The position numbers and the translations under genes are program-made. A DNA stretch of 64,000 nt, taken from contig JAAHFN010000007.1 of assembly GCA_010672965.1 (NCBI GenBank), positions 265,145 through 329,144 on the forward strand, written 5' to 3'. Positions within the stretch are counted from its first letter, which is position 1. Each line of letters begins with the position of its first letter. The stretch is from Oscillatoria sp. SIO1A7 (GTDB lineage: Bacteria; Cyanobacteriota; Cyanobacteriia; Cyanobacteriales; Laspinemataceae). Below are positions 29,701-35,273 of the stretch, piece by piece. The notes below the pieces were generated by a model. That model had not been told where the DNA came from and ran no database searches. It saw only the letters and a list, made by a program, of their open reading frames with translations.

Positions 29701-29891
29701 CAGATTCTCCAGCCCCAGATTCTCCCGGCCCAGATTCTCCCGGCCCAGATTCTCCCGGCCCAGATTCTCCCGGCCCAGATTCTCCCGGCCCAGATTCTCC
29801 CGGCCCAGATTCTCCAGCCCCAGATTCTTCAAGCCAAGACCTAATTACTGCTCTATTGCTATTGCGTCTGTTTCGTAGAAGAAGAAGGTAA
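17727..29891 (+). CDS. Giant 4054-aa protein with LysM-like modules and a PDSPG-repeat tail
   Basis: Architecture by residue: about 1-1080 is beta-rich, with long alternating strands (VKASVKIVFVTIHFSFHLTL and similar). About 1085-1160 is an Ala/Pro/Asn linker. About 1450-2960 contains at least eleven LysM-like modules recognisable by (Y/F)xV-x3-(G/N/E)D-(T/S)-hydrophobic-x2-(I/V/L)A, for example YQVKNGDTFTSIAREF, YIVREGDTLQAIAGKF, YTIEYGDTFASVAAKQ and YSIESEDTLASIARGH. About 2960-3890 is mixed. About 3902-4036 is a PDSPG/PDSQVTDS repeat. The extreme end is LITALLLLRLFRRRRR. LysM modules bind peptidoglycan or chitin-type glycans. No N-terminal signal peptide is seen. It is the last gene of the operon. 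A toxin, adhesin or tail-like role is possible but unproven. A match to a large uncharacterised family such as DUF6603 should be tested. Confidence 0.85.
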   Translation: MSNGAIKNLKELADRLKQQVAETGQITLDGSILSERVAKAIGKQLLRKNLILQVNNPAVIPDKPTTELSFSATTPNNFDDTFLNLSNKSVSPIAFTMTGGEINFTMTVLLGDKWSFGQSYEQLAYSSLDDVTLTGAKLEFQTKGDRAAKSGQQKSGQQKSGQQKSGQEDYGVLNFSSGLSLTGSNNPLAPVIELIPGAKEKSLTLNGSIDESDRGPTFDLQGDLGLSMPNLGFLRLYNPWVGMKAFYINNEETQNKQKQTNQTSSNTKLAKKDSGNWSVYPFFYVGANIDIHSKKERVDLRVEISRLKNSNEVWIGIVPEEPVDTSIGNTIALMGDVAGLDNLFKSDYAKQFKQNYLDTIALKSFSAGYDYSGKNITLVSAEVGTLKPWKIFDDDFSVDFDLQWLIFNPSSKQPSTSGYLTAEFAFKEDFIFDVTVTIPDFVISGKYAGEPVKLSFAQLSQKLFGGDLFVPADLQIEFDDFYIVAAPEQKNYSLKIAASASFSLFGTQLLALKNAVLNVDREYKAGQKPSLSATMDGIVGLGSFDFQVHAVISSDRDTEFEIHMVNETVGSLLGHLVSLVDPYYELTLEEPWDKLNSISLDELVLKVNITKGTASVSYPIGLDLGFIDIDSIGLTYQKAQKDKETGTIKPSVVQISLACRFLGESYGTDNPLAWEPMNEAPPAVPGQGKSAFDLQYLGLGQHVSPITGDLETINGIIEEMQKSMVPAGDSSQNPAKLPGIQFNADSNWLIGAEFTVIKTVTISAIFNDPDLYGIRVVLGGKKAKSFAGLAFEILYKKVTPTVGLYHLELTLPEAMRQLEFGEVSLTLPVVTIDIYTNGNFRIDFGFPKGLDFSRSFCVQVFPFVGYGGFYFALLDGATSRKVPQISNGSFHPVIEFGLALSLGVGKTIEKGPLSAGFSLTAIGILEGVLGWFEPSELAVQSDTYYWVRGTIALCGKLYGTVDFKIIKVSVEVVVYASVTLTIECYEPIYIDLKAGVSVKASVKIVFVTIHFSFHLTLHESFKIGSKSTPPWKVIPGGASKSLAAASVPKVAPRLAAPVLATARQLADAPADLPVVMAKKIPANSPVGMPGNIAASNATSAAASSAANTGANTAANTAGFVERPSAASLARMLDRSRAVETIELVMIPAFTIARDSALLSPSSNGTSNGDGQSDNQSVQCAMMLVLENSIHQEAKKADEIKGRVTNASAPFNQLIQRLLAWAIASLSGSESSESSGSSGSSGGSDSYDNNVTAAQLQHIHDVLADNSIEETLFSYESLVQFLSDNFKLQITGDRTQERSGTIFPMLPALTLTPAGGQEIDFASYNPVDEDYLQKIDAYLKQLQVNYENSVEKDYNQKQNADYGGEAANQGDLWQGESLPSMATVIFQNYFLLLARSAVQSAIQLLMAYPYNLQADQSIEDIASSFSIPALNFVATNQSAPGILKQGVRLAIEGVEYQVKNGDTFTSIAREFDGSGNLATALLQGNLDKPVLQSGASLNLQFEAGHRIQYITQAGDTIRLVASFFQVRRMEPSAWNQLSGLNPLVEDIIKENSDRFQQQYEKPLTASTIIPDGFAIALPEGYVSSNGRVAKNRDTVLQVAAMLLVDRSNAYDLLLSPIVNGIRSLNGNLQNVSPDRPLTAGANISIPAFDYIVREGDTLQAIAGKFGIEESNLNGIVANLEKLLKVLATLEIPQFDYQIGDSDTFKSIAGNFNLTLEALTASIASQKDIFVVDGTITISEVPVRAVAQLVTDLCNNGEFNNIAAMVSRFLLHGLRLPVKEAIAPVAAVAVENSATLKTAPLYELIGQQFSLPNPLPADYKIEFANTGAVDWIEFQTNQQTTNSLEIAVSDREAELIGELEKATFSPNITRLQRLLLARETPNRYSLQKEISWQCALLPQKTCLSASGQKAGTPTIWPFPETFDRQVANISESALIYELAVGTKKSSLEPMSTSEVNCYLWGTLVDIVVRTIPDEQSEGTLSNRYELFGAAQKGRQQLQKVWEYLKGTGGTPVLRGDTQGETQGETQGETQGETGETPVLRGETQGETQGGTGETPVLQDIEVDLLLLYKPNPTSSNSNGLVSEVLQSDRTFVLKTNLSTQSQSEPSFAFNAAMDAGAAADYSAAIANPQEFIKLIWEASVVRSGGFYLNFADQDGNGLPEYLFAQGTETTLSLLILIKNPKESAKHPHIHRMHNCAVVGDNIDSSKSNLFIQPITHIVAKNDSLNKVKQEIATNYNYQISAVELAQANQDTVNLLLPGAQLGYGSGKNYTIEYGDTFASVAAKQKTTVEAIATNSDDEPILEPGWLMQLAPNQMHLSATVPPGNVGFYIARPDPDPDNSQNPSGQELVNNLFQLLGYGIADNSYFKASGEGLPVGPLQSQDDSTDGVNNKDIGDDDWNYKQVLPAYRFAKNAPVPSPLVRHQNILPAPEASPYLGIAPNSQVSIHFDFNDIYGNRLNLKESVDSLDIPIGYFDAIISIDNWPSVASAYHFKLVEKKPTCKIELDFQMGRYVAGLGNTYDSSIKSALAARDRFQEIYYQVQQPDLAFRLRTSLVHPLPSKNSPNPELTPYPIEKELLVEFVSAIYAFLSAASMLKDWKQATGNSATLSQVAADYQLGATELSRANSSLLASDLFQAKTLRIPAFYIFKQNDTIERSGLSDAQIEQNQNVLLNPDVVIATKERSYSLKDDRKGSQNNNSLRAIATETLATAIGLAEANKTHWLTPGTKLLVGTVSLEVGRGDTLESMAGKFSNNSKTVTVADVAASNQDVVNIFDRSKQATLVVNDYIIQSGDSFGSLAPAYGSVAELIDKNKKLPNIFPIGAALLASTTSYSIESEDTLASIARGHNISLDELVQQNQLVPLQAGVELSIPDQVIIDPTASNFPGIDTGRNLSLAEIANANQLTVLGLVQANRSLRGLLRENATVSYQGKQVTIGANDTFITLAAKFVSQGASLTLEAIAGIPEFANAKNLLTSTAKMLPPPNSVPLSIAIADKPVNPKKIFPVSVEVEMYRDPGLIDPDFANVSNVRQVRTAIAPYAQEDAQGANSPNSPNSPNSPNSPNSPNSANSTKTLKQFAIDFEAAFPGLKAATGKQTENQDQTQAKQIWAVDFREDGGIAFNIEKAQTDKGQTVDPPKPPLKTPSASLPASLPPLTKGGVWGGSSATAFDRTDRNPNARYFALIPLANALLAESDVNIKPYISGSGLGNTPEKRNFQAVDLDVWARDFLAAVDLFLSPAYAVPAYELDAAAFEKVVEHKGNLAEAIVQGLETILEDSQNAKDIAEAKAAAREALQQRLLVQMSAAYEVDAIVQLPVSVTSPYSDAGTAPRLSGKPVAIAKQLQSQSIPANYSISTAKMPLANGTSELTFLLDVKDPSIESELNLDLNYAVNEVEYDIKNVSNIEDYQDSSWLTFIIPIGSSEDGLAERAKIGQLNIPIPLRAYPEPPSPVKQNGEYPTVNPDASLQEKIATLKTWDYKFAFEHQNAAQDTLYLTVKFNDSQQPASFLLAEDEEPNLFEALAQFVSVYPAVKDDLALLPQLSPGQQSPKALKAVETLATLVGQVSGAWQKYRALPEADEEAIAAPKLSYEYKMELPAQGDGNQSDSNQSAQGDRAQVDRAIALTQLKNPPYLWPSAIYAQVPDGKGDFTSYEFSPPSPIPPGASQINYTSSDTTPPASRYELVFSDLEIIQTQNALGGVWVTRNENLGKDIGESVNPNFIYRTAIAYFANKFTPLIRDREIIDIKQESEALAPALAKLFGYLFASDGDYGAVKVKLSSRYGYELVLPEPEATELADSSSDNSSSPDELVTFLPILLLHPFDFQQAPAWQASFVKNLTAALNKWQKASNPAKQKGGYYFDIDFYSTSDDAANQPLLDIKNLRYQLFEAGSSKNDASSSGGDRFGTFIAVPDSPSPDSPSPDSQVTDSQVTDSPGPDSQVTDSPGPDSQVTDSPSPDSPGPNSPSPDSQVTDSQVTDSPSPDSPGPNSPSPDSPGPDSPGPDSPAPDSPGPDSPGPDSPGPDSPGPDSPGPDSPGPDSPAPDSSSQDLITALLLLRLFRRRRR
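18168..18227 (+). repeat. In-frame 15-bp tandem repeat (KSGQQ) in the giant gene
   Basis: Four units of AAATCCGGGCAACAA-type sequence encode KSGQQ repeats near residue 150. Copy number probably varies between strains. Confidence 0.8.
23739..23893 (+). repeat. Three in-frame copies of the family F palindrome plus GETQ repeats inside the giant gene
   Basis: ACAGGCG(G/A)GACGCCCGTCCT occurs at 23739, 23817 and 23871, each followed or preceded by 12-bp GGGGAGACGCAA units (GETQ). The same palindrome is intergenic at 29935..29960, 53621..53645 and 54791..54817. It encodes GETPVLRGETQGE-type sequence, and the reading frame is kept. Confidence 0.8.
26854..26920 (+). repeat. In-frame 9-bp tandem repeat (NSP) in the giant gene
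   Basis: AACTCGCCC/AATTCGCCC units encode a run of Asn-Ser-Pro triplets near residue 3050, an unstructured hinge after the last LysM-like module. Confidence 0.8.
27111..27223. mobile_element. In-frame palindromic element (family G) inside the giant gene
   Basis: GATCCCCCCAAACCCCCCTT (27111-27130) is mirrored by AAGGGGGGGTTTGGGGGGGA further right. The 3' flank TCCTCTGCAACTGCTTTTGAC also occurs next to the element inside the sensor gene at 60709..60897. It is translated as DPPKPPL ... GGVWGGSSATAFDRT without breaking the frame. Confidence 0.75.
29434..29836 (+). repeat. 15-bp tandem repeat encoding the PDSPG tail
   Basis: About 27 units of CCCAGATTCTCCCGG and variants (CCAGATTCTCAAGTGACAGATTCT) encode PDSPG, PDSPS and PDSQVTDS. 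The array ends just before the hydrophobic/RRRRR terminus. Near-identical units imply recent expansion. Confidence 0.9.
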
Positions 29892-30322
29892 TATCAAGTC
29901 AGGTTAAATACCCACAGAAAAAATTTAGAATCTCCCGTAGGACGGGCGTCCCGCCTGTCCCCCCCCGCCCGTAGGACTTTCCGGAAGCCCGTCCTACGCA
30001 GAACTTGACTTTTTTTTGGGGCATTCAAGCCGACATGATATAAGATCGAATCCGGTTAATTCCTCATAAATATAGCGTTTCTCGCTCTTGATGTGAGATG
30101 CCACCGGCGTTGCATCCCAATACGAGAACTCTCGTTCTACAGCCCAGACAGTCGCTCTTGTTATTTCTTAGCCCCTACCCGATCGTTTATTACACTTATT
30201 TGAGAAACGCTATAGCGTAGGGGCGGTGCCCCCGTGCCCGCCCCGGTTGGCTTGGGGCGGCCGGGGCAGCCACGGGGGGACTGCCCTACAAATACTGTAA
30301 CTGTTTAACCGGATTTGATATA
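29891..30322. mobile_element. Composite inverted-repeat element, family C, in the gene-free region
   Basis: ATATCAAGTCAGGTTAAATA at 29891 is roughly mirrored by TGTTTAACCGGATTTGATAT at 30302-30321, like the ends of the 7396..7639 element. Inside are a family F palindrome (29935..29960), a complete family B MITE (30071..30214) and a GC-rich GTAGGGGCGG / CCGCCCC core. Confidence 0.5.
30071..30214. mobile_element. MITE-like element with TATAGCGTTTCTC ends (family B)
   Basis: The 13-bp ends TATAGCGTTTCTC (30071-30083) and GAGAAACGCTATA (30202-30214) are perfect inverted repeats of a 144-bp non-coding element. A second copy is at 38139..38278. Core fragments with GCGAAGCATCCCA ... GGATGCTGTCGCCCCTAC lie at 30442..30632, 30855..30936 and 46688..46770. 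Confidence 0.7.
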
Positions 30323-30460
30323 AGATCGAATCCGGTTAAATAACCAAATGCACGGCGCAGATACTCCGTAGGATATGCGTCCTGCTGACATTTTTTAGAT
30401 GTGGAATTTTTGAGAGGTGTCGAGTTGATAACTGAGGGTATCTGGGCGAAGCATCCCAAA

Positions 30461-30569
30461 TATAGCGCTACGCGCAAGTCAAAAGTCTCAAGGTAATAAG
30501 TCAAAAGTATAATCTGACTAAGGAACGAGCATTTATAAACCTCAAGCGCGTACTTTGCGTAGTGCTATA
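30461..30569. mobile_element. MITE nested inside another repeat copy
   Basis: Ends TATAGCGCTACGCGCAAGT (30461-30479) and ACTTTGCGTAGTGCTATA (30552-30569) are imperfect inverted repeats. The element splits a family B core: the uninterrupted core at 30855 reads GCATCCCAAGTATAAAAAAT, whereas here the sequence is cut at the TA. Other copies are at about 31016..31114 and 35083..35180. Confidence 0.65.
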
Positions 30570-30854
30570 TAAAAAATTCTATTTGGTAGCCGAAATTGTT
30601 TCGGGAGATGCTGTCGCCCCTACGATCGCTAGGGATTTTTGATTTTGGATTTCATTAAAAATTCATAAAACATTGTTTGGAGCCGTAGAATTGAGTCGTA
30701 GGGGCTAAGAAATATACCCGAGATAACCTAGGGCTATTAGCAACAACATACTGGAATGCTTCGCCCAAACCATCTATGCGAGGGAGAAAAAATTCGCGAA
30801 TTGCGCATATTCTGGTTCTCATCGCAATATATTTTTGTTGATAACCGAACTTGT

Positions 30855-30936
30855 CTGGGCGAAGCATCCCAAGTATAAAAAATTCTGTTTGTAGCCGAAA
30901 TTGTCTCGGGGGATGCTGTCGCCCCTACGATCGCTT
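30855..30936. repeat. Uninterrupted family B core repeat
   Basis: It runs from CTGGGCGAAGCATCCCAAG to GGATGCTGTCGCCCCTACG and serves as the empty-site reference for the nested insertion at 30461..30569. Confidence 0.6.
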
Positions 30937-31015
30937 AGCTTTACGAATGTCCTGTTGTTGCCTGTCTCCTCCACACAGCAGAAGCACGCCAGTTGCTGTA
31001 GTCGTGGGCCAAAGT

Positions 31016-31114
31016 AATAGCAAGTTAAAAGTCATGCATTCAAAAGTCAAAAGTAGTCTCTGACTAAGGAACGAGCATTTACAAATGTCAAGCGCTTATT
31101 TGAGTATTGCTATA
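31016..31114. mobile_element. Diverged copy of the 30461-type MITE
   Basis: It shares AAAAGTAGTCTCTGACTAAG and GAGCATTTACAAATGT with the copy at 35083..35180. Its ends are less well preserved. Confidence 0.5.
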
Positions 31115-31164
31115 ATAGCGTTTCTGTAGCAAAATAATTTTTTTCAATAAATAGATTACTTAAT

Positions 31165-31330
31165 TTAAGTTTGCTGCCTTGCCGACCGCTTTACCCTAGT
31201 TGGTTGGCCGCGACCTCGCTCTCGCTGATGGTGATGGAAAGGAATGTTCGCACTGTCAATCCACTGCATCAAGGTAGCTTGTGATGCCTCTTGTTTGAGT
31301 ATTCCGACTGTATAAAATAATACCCCAAAC
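31165..31330 (-). pseudogene. Possible 3' remnant of an unidentified gene
   Basis: About 55 codons read cleanly on the minus strand to a TAA at 31165-31167. They contain FYTVGILKQEASQATLMQW and a basic end rich in R, G and Q (QRERGRGQPTRVKR). An in-frame stop lies just upstream and there is no convincing start. The composition looks protein-like, unlike the surrounding repeats, so it may be the tail of a decayed gene, perhaps a transposase. The remaining 31331..32212 stretch shows no gene. Confidence 0.3.
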
Positions 31331-32212
31331 AATCAGAACAAAAGCTGTTTTTCTACTCAAAGCGGTATAGAACCATTTAAGTATTTTTGCTTGTTTGATA
31401 GATTCTGTCCATAATAAGTAAATATACTACCCATTTTACTTGCTTACTTAGTTAAACTTTTATATATAAAGTGTTGACAGAGAAAGCTAGGGGTGTTATA
31501 GTCAGCTATAAGTTTGAAAAACTACATCGATAGGGATTTTTGTTGAGGCCCGTCGCAGCCTTCTCTCCATCTGCGGCGGGCCAAGCAAAACGGAAGAGGC
31601 GATCTAAATACCCGATCGAATAAAGATAGAGCGATGAACCCGCTTTAATAAGACTCCCCTGCAATTGTGACAAGGGGGGTTTAGGGGAATCTGCTTCCTA
31701 AAAAGCGATCGCTTGAATGCGTCGGCAGTAGGGGGTAGCCACTCCTTCGAGGCGCTTGATAATCACTTCTCCGAAATATCCCTAAAAAAAAGTGAAAACC
31801 CTCAATTGGTAGATAGCAACCGGATTAGAGTTAGGACATATTCTCTCTCTAGCGGAAAGCTAGAAATGTCCTAAAGACTCTAGGAGGTATGCTTATACAA
31901 ATCTAGAACAATTGCTATAACTTCCCGTGCAAAATTAATTGTACATTTTTCTCTGAGTCAGGCCAGCTATCGGTATCGGGAGCCTGGAATTGCGTCTGAA
32001 TCATTTGCGAAAACTTGTAGGGGCAGCCAGGCTCTTGACTGCCCCTACGGAAACAGTACAATTTCTTGTGCTTATGGCGCGTTACATAAAAAGCAATTGT
32101 TTCAGAATTTGAGGGAGCTTTGAAGCTCTTGTATGCGAGCGCTGTTTTGCGCGCTCTGCAATAATTGTCGTAGCAAATTGGCCGCTAAATCAGCAGAGCC
32201 GATGGGGAATTT

Positions 32213-33304
32213 ATGATAAATCCAGGGAAATTCAGCCGAGAAAAGTCAAGAGAACCCCGCTCGGGAAAATCAACCCGAGACAAGTCAAGAGAAAACCAAA
32301 GTTTATTTCTCCATAATACGGGTAGCAAAGCAATTGCCAAAACAAAGGGCGAGTCAATCAAACTAAATCAGCTAGGCAACAATGAAGAAGTCCTAGGAGC
32401 GATTTTGACAGGAGAAATGGCTAACCATCACCGAGACCATAACCGAGGATTGTCTATCTCTTGGTCTGGTGGAGAAGCAAAGATAGATCCAGAAGATCTG
32501 CGGCTATTGAATAATTTTTCGCGAGGAGACGAAAGCAGTTTTTGGCAGTTATGGAGTCGGCATCAAAAGCATCTGTACGGCTGCTGCTTGGAGTTGATGA
32601 AAGGCAATCGCTGGGAGGCAGAAGAGGCGCTAAGCGAGGCCACTATAAAAGCATGGGATAAGTTGCCAAAATATGCAGAAAAAATCACCAACATCAAAGG
32701 ATGGCTGACCCGACTAACTCTTAACATCTGTCTGGAGATGCATCGACAGCGCAAGCGAAGAGCCCAAAAGGTGGAGAGCATAGAGGCAATGGCGGTGGCA
32801 GATAACGAGGCAATAGCCTCTAACCTCGATTCTCCCGATGATGCAATTCTCCGGCGCGAGATGGCAGCACATATCCGCTGCGCGATCGAGACCCTACCTT
32901 CCAGGCTGAGCGAACCCTTTATCCTGCGTTTCTGCCAGGAGAAGTCGTACCCGGCGATCGCCAAACAATTAGGACTCTCTGAGAGCAACGTTCGCAAGTG
33001 TATCCAACAGGCGCGAGCGATTCTGCAAGAGCAATTAAACCGCTATCTTTTAGGGTCGGATAATTCTCCTTGCCTACCGGATTCTTCTGCCCCCTTGCCA
33101 AAGGAAGTCGAGCCAAAAGAGGTTGGAAATCTATCCCCGGATCTTAAATCCAATCAACCGGCGATCGGCGATCGGGAGGTTCCAGCCACTCAGACGGCTG
33201 TCTTGTTTTACGAAGAACGAATTAGTTACAGGGTGACTGCCTCATGTCTAGAAGCACTACCGCATATCCGGTCTCCATTGATGGGCTCTCTGGGGTGGAG
33301 ATAA
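32213..33304 (+). CDS. Sigma-70 family (ECF-like) RNA polymerase sigma factor, complete copy
   Basis: The protein is 363 aa if it starts at ATG 32213. ATG 32417 (residue 69) is an alternative, since the first 68 residues are basic, low in structure and outside the sigma fold. Sigma region 2 spans about residues 95-185 (LLNNFSRGDESSFWQLWSRH, then AEEALSEATIKAWDKL and NIKGWLTRLTLNICLEMHRQ). Region 4 spans about 215-290 (SYPAIAKQLGLSESNVRKCI). A variable acidic/proline tail follows, and the last 20 residues overlap the next gene. It is close to the partial gene at 3..587. It presumably directs polymerase to a restricted promoter set, likely the exported-protein locus downstream. A repeat-rich 2.3-kb gap precedes it. 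Confidence 0.88.
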   Translation: MINPGKFSREKSREPRSGKSTRDKSRENQSLFLHNTGSKAIAKTKGESIKLNQLGNNEEVLGAILTGEMANHHRDHNRGLSISWSGGEAKIDPEDLRLLNNFSRGDESSFWQLWSRHQKHLYGCCLELMKGNRWEAEEALSEATIKAWDKLPKYAEKITNIKGWLTRLTLNICLEMHRQRKRRAQKVESIEAMAVADNEAIASNLDSPDDAILRREMAAHIRCAIETLPSRLSEPFILRFCQEKSYPAIAKQLGLSESNVRKCIQQARAILQEQLNRYLLGSDNSPCLPDSSAPLPKEVEPKEVGNLSPDLKSNQPAIGDREVPATQTAVLFYEERISYRVTASCLEALPHIRSPLMGSLGWR

Positions 33305-34803
33305 ACGCTTGCGTCGTTTTGGAGGAGAAACCAATCGGACCAGAACGCAGGCTAAAGACTTTAAGCAAGTACGTCCGGGAGCATCCTCGGGGATGGAAAA
33401 AACGAAAAGAACTAGCAGATCTGCTCGGTGCAATGGGTCGCTGGGAGGAGGCGGTAGGCGAGTACCGCCAACTGCTTTCGCTGCAGCCTCGATTAATAGA
33501 AGTGCGGCTGCAACTGGGAAAAATCTTGCAGGAGATAGCAAGAGAGGCAGAGGCCATAGAAACATATAAAAGCACTATAGCCTTAACCGGCAACCCGGCG
33601 ACTCGGCAGCATCTGACCGGATTAATAGAATCCTGTCGCCAACGCGATCGCTCCGCCGCGAAAGCCTTCGAGTCAGCCGCTGCCCTAGAAGCCGACAATC
33701 CCGCTCACTGGTTGGCTCTAGGCCAGACCCAGTTGAGAATCGAGAATCCGGCTGCGGCTTTGCGAGCTTTCGACGCCATTTTAGGACTCAACCCGGAGGA
33801 TACCACCGCCTTAATTTATAGCTATGACGCGCTAATAGCTTTGGCTCGCTTTCCAGAAGCGCGGGAGCGAATCAAGCGAGCCTTAGAATTAGCACCTCAA
33901 GACTTCCGAGCGCTTAAAAGGCTGGCCGACTATCGCTGTGGCATCGGATTGGTCTCGGGGGCAGAGGGCAAGCAGACCAAGCAACTGGTTCGAGCGTCGG
34001 TACAACAGGCTGCCAATGCCCCTGGCGCCTCCGAGTCTCTGGCCTATTACCACATTTTCCGAGGCCAGTGGGAAAAAGGAGTCGCTGTATTAGAGCAGTT
34101 CGTGGCGGCGCATCCAAATAACCCCGGCGGTTGGTATTCATTAGCCCGCTGCCTCTTCCATATTGGCGAAAATCGCCAAGCGGCCCAAGCAATTCTGCGC
34201 GCTAAGAATCTGTACTCGGGAGATTGCGAAATCTATCGGCTCGCCTGCGAGATTTTGCCCGAAGCGGGAAAACTCCAGGAACTAAAACCCTTAGTAGAAG
34301 AGATGCTGGAGCGATTTCCCCAGCAATGGAGCGTTCGGGCTGCAGCAGGGCAAGTGCTAGTGAAAGGCTACAAAGACATAGAGCGAGGGCTGGCAGTTGC
34401 GGCAACCGCACCGGAACTGCAGCCCCAGGTGGCAGATGCTTGGTTCTGGTACGGTCGCGTTTTGAGTCTGGCGAAGAAACACCAAGAAGCAGTGGCAGTT
34501 TTGGAGCGAGGCTGGCAATGCTGGCAGTCTTATGGAGGATGCCCCTTGCCCGCCGCCCTCTGGCTGGGGGAGAGCTATCGGGCTTTGGGAAACCGAACAA
34601 AAAGTCGCCAATGGTGGCAAGAGGCGGCCCGTCAGGCTGAAGAACTGATGGAGTTTAATCCCGCTGTTGCCAGCTATTGGCAAGGCAAAGCCTTGAAGGG
34701 GTTAGGAGATAAAAAGGGGGCTACAGGTTGCTTTGGCCAAGCCCAGGACCGTCAGGTACTCTATCCGGCTCGCGGAGAAATAGAGAAAATTTTGAAGCGC
34801 TAG
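33244..34803 (+). CDS. Tetratricopeptide-repeat protein, paralogue of the first TPR gene
   Basis: The 519-aa product aligns end to end with the TPR protein at 527..2089, often with identical runs (HPNNPGGWYSLARCLFH, ELKPLVEEMLERFP). The start ATG 33244 lies 61 nt inside the sigma gene, exactly as in the other copy. All helical repeats are intact, with no frameshift. Together with 32213..33304 it forms a duplicated two-gene cassette. The TPR partner may hold or present the sigma factor, or link it to a signal. No regulatory domain of known type is seen. Confidence 0.87.
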   Translation: MSRSTTAYPVSIDGLSGVEINACVVLEEKPIGPERRLKTLSKYVREHPRGWKKRKELADLLGAMGRWEEAVGEYRQLLSLQPRLIEVRLQLGKILQEIAREAEAIETYKSTIALTGNPATRQHLTGLIESCRQRDRSAAKAFESAAALEADNPAHWLALGQTQLRIENPAAALRAFDAILGLNPEDTTALIYSYDALIALARFPEARERIKRALELAPQDFRALKRLADYRCGIGLVSGAEGKQTKQLVRASVQQAANAPGASESLAYYHIFRGQWEKGVAVLEQFVAAHPNNPGGWYSLARCLFHIGENRQAAQAILRAKNLYSGDCEIYRLACEILPEAGKLQELKPLVEEMLERFPQQWSVRAAAGQVLVKGYKDIERGLAVAATAPELQPQVADAWFWYGRVLSLAKKHQEAVAVLERGWQCWQSYGGCPLPAALWLGESYRALGNRTKSRQWWQEAARQAEELMEFNPAVASYWQGKALKGLGDKKGATGCFGQAQDRQVLYPARGEIEKILKR

Positions 34804-34861
34804 CAAGCCTTATTTGGCAAGGGTTTGAGCCGTGTTTTTGCGGATTGCTGCCGAGGGAAAA

Positions 34862-35041
34862 GCGGCTCGAACTCGCCAAAAAAATCACAAATCGCGACTG
34901 GCGATCGTCTCGATTGTAGAAGGAGCAAAAAATTCCCCCCAAGGCTGAGGTTTCTACTCCACCTTTAGGGAATCGCTCCTTTATTTCGCGACATCTCCCA
35001 TGTCTTAGGCGAGCCAAGGAGAGAGGGTAAGCCTAAGCAGG
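34862..35041. repeat. Downstream repeat of the TPR gene (family E), duplicated at 38.6 kb
   Basis: It contains GGCTCGAACTCGCCAAAAAA, ACTCCACCTTTAGGGAATCG and TCTTAGGCGAGCCAAGGAGA. The block from about 34735 to 35045, including the end of the TPR gene, is clearly repeated at about 38497..38815. Confidence 0.75.
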
Positions 35042-35082
35042 GGAGATGTCCAAATGCAAACAAAATAGTCGTCGTAGAGCGC

Positions 35083-35180
35083 TATAGCGCTACGCGCAAG
35101 TTAAAAGTCAAAACTCAAAAGTAGTCTCTGACTAAGTTGGAGCATTTACAAATGTTCTAACTTATTTGGGTATTGCTATA
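35083..35180. mobile_element. MITE copy (30461-type) upstream of the third sigma gene
   Basis: It starts TATAGCGCTACGCGCAAG and ends GGGTATTGCTATA. It lies immediately before the sigma gene at 35274 and could supply or disrupt its promoter. Confidence 0.55.
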
Positions 35181-35273
35181 TTATACATCCGCTTTAAAAG
35201 TGGGGTTATTGTTAACGATCGATTCAGAAACAATAACCCGTCGATATTGCCTATCGCTCGAATAGGTCAAATC

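Noticed and set aside
29419..29832. 137-aa minus-strand frame of ENLGR repeats
   Set aside because: Antisense shadow of the PDSPG repeat array in the giant gene.
29434..29836. CRISPR array in the repeat-rich 29.4-29.8 kb region or in the GGGCAGAG and TGTAGGG arrays
   Set aside because: These are direct tandem repeats with units of 7-15 bp and no unique spacers of constant length. No 28-37 bp repeat with spacers was seen anywhere in the window.
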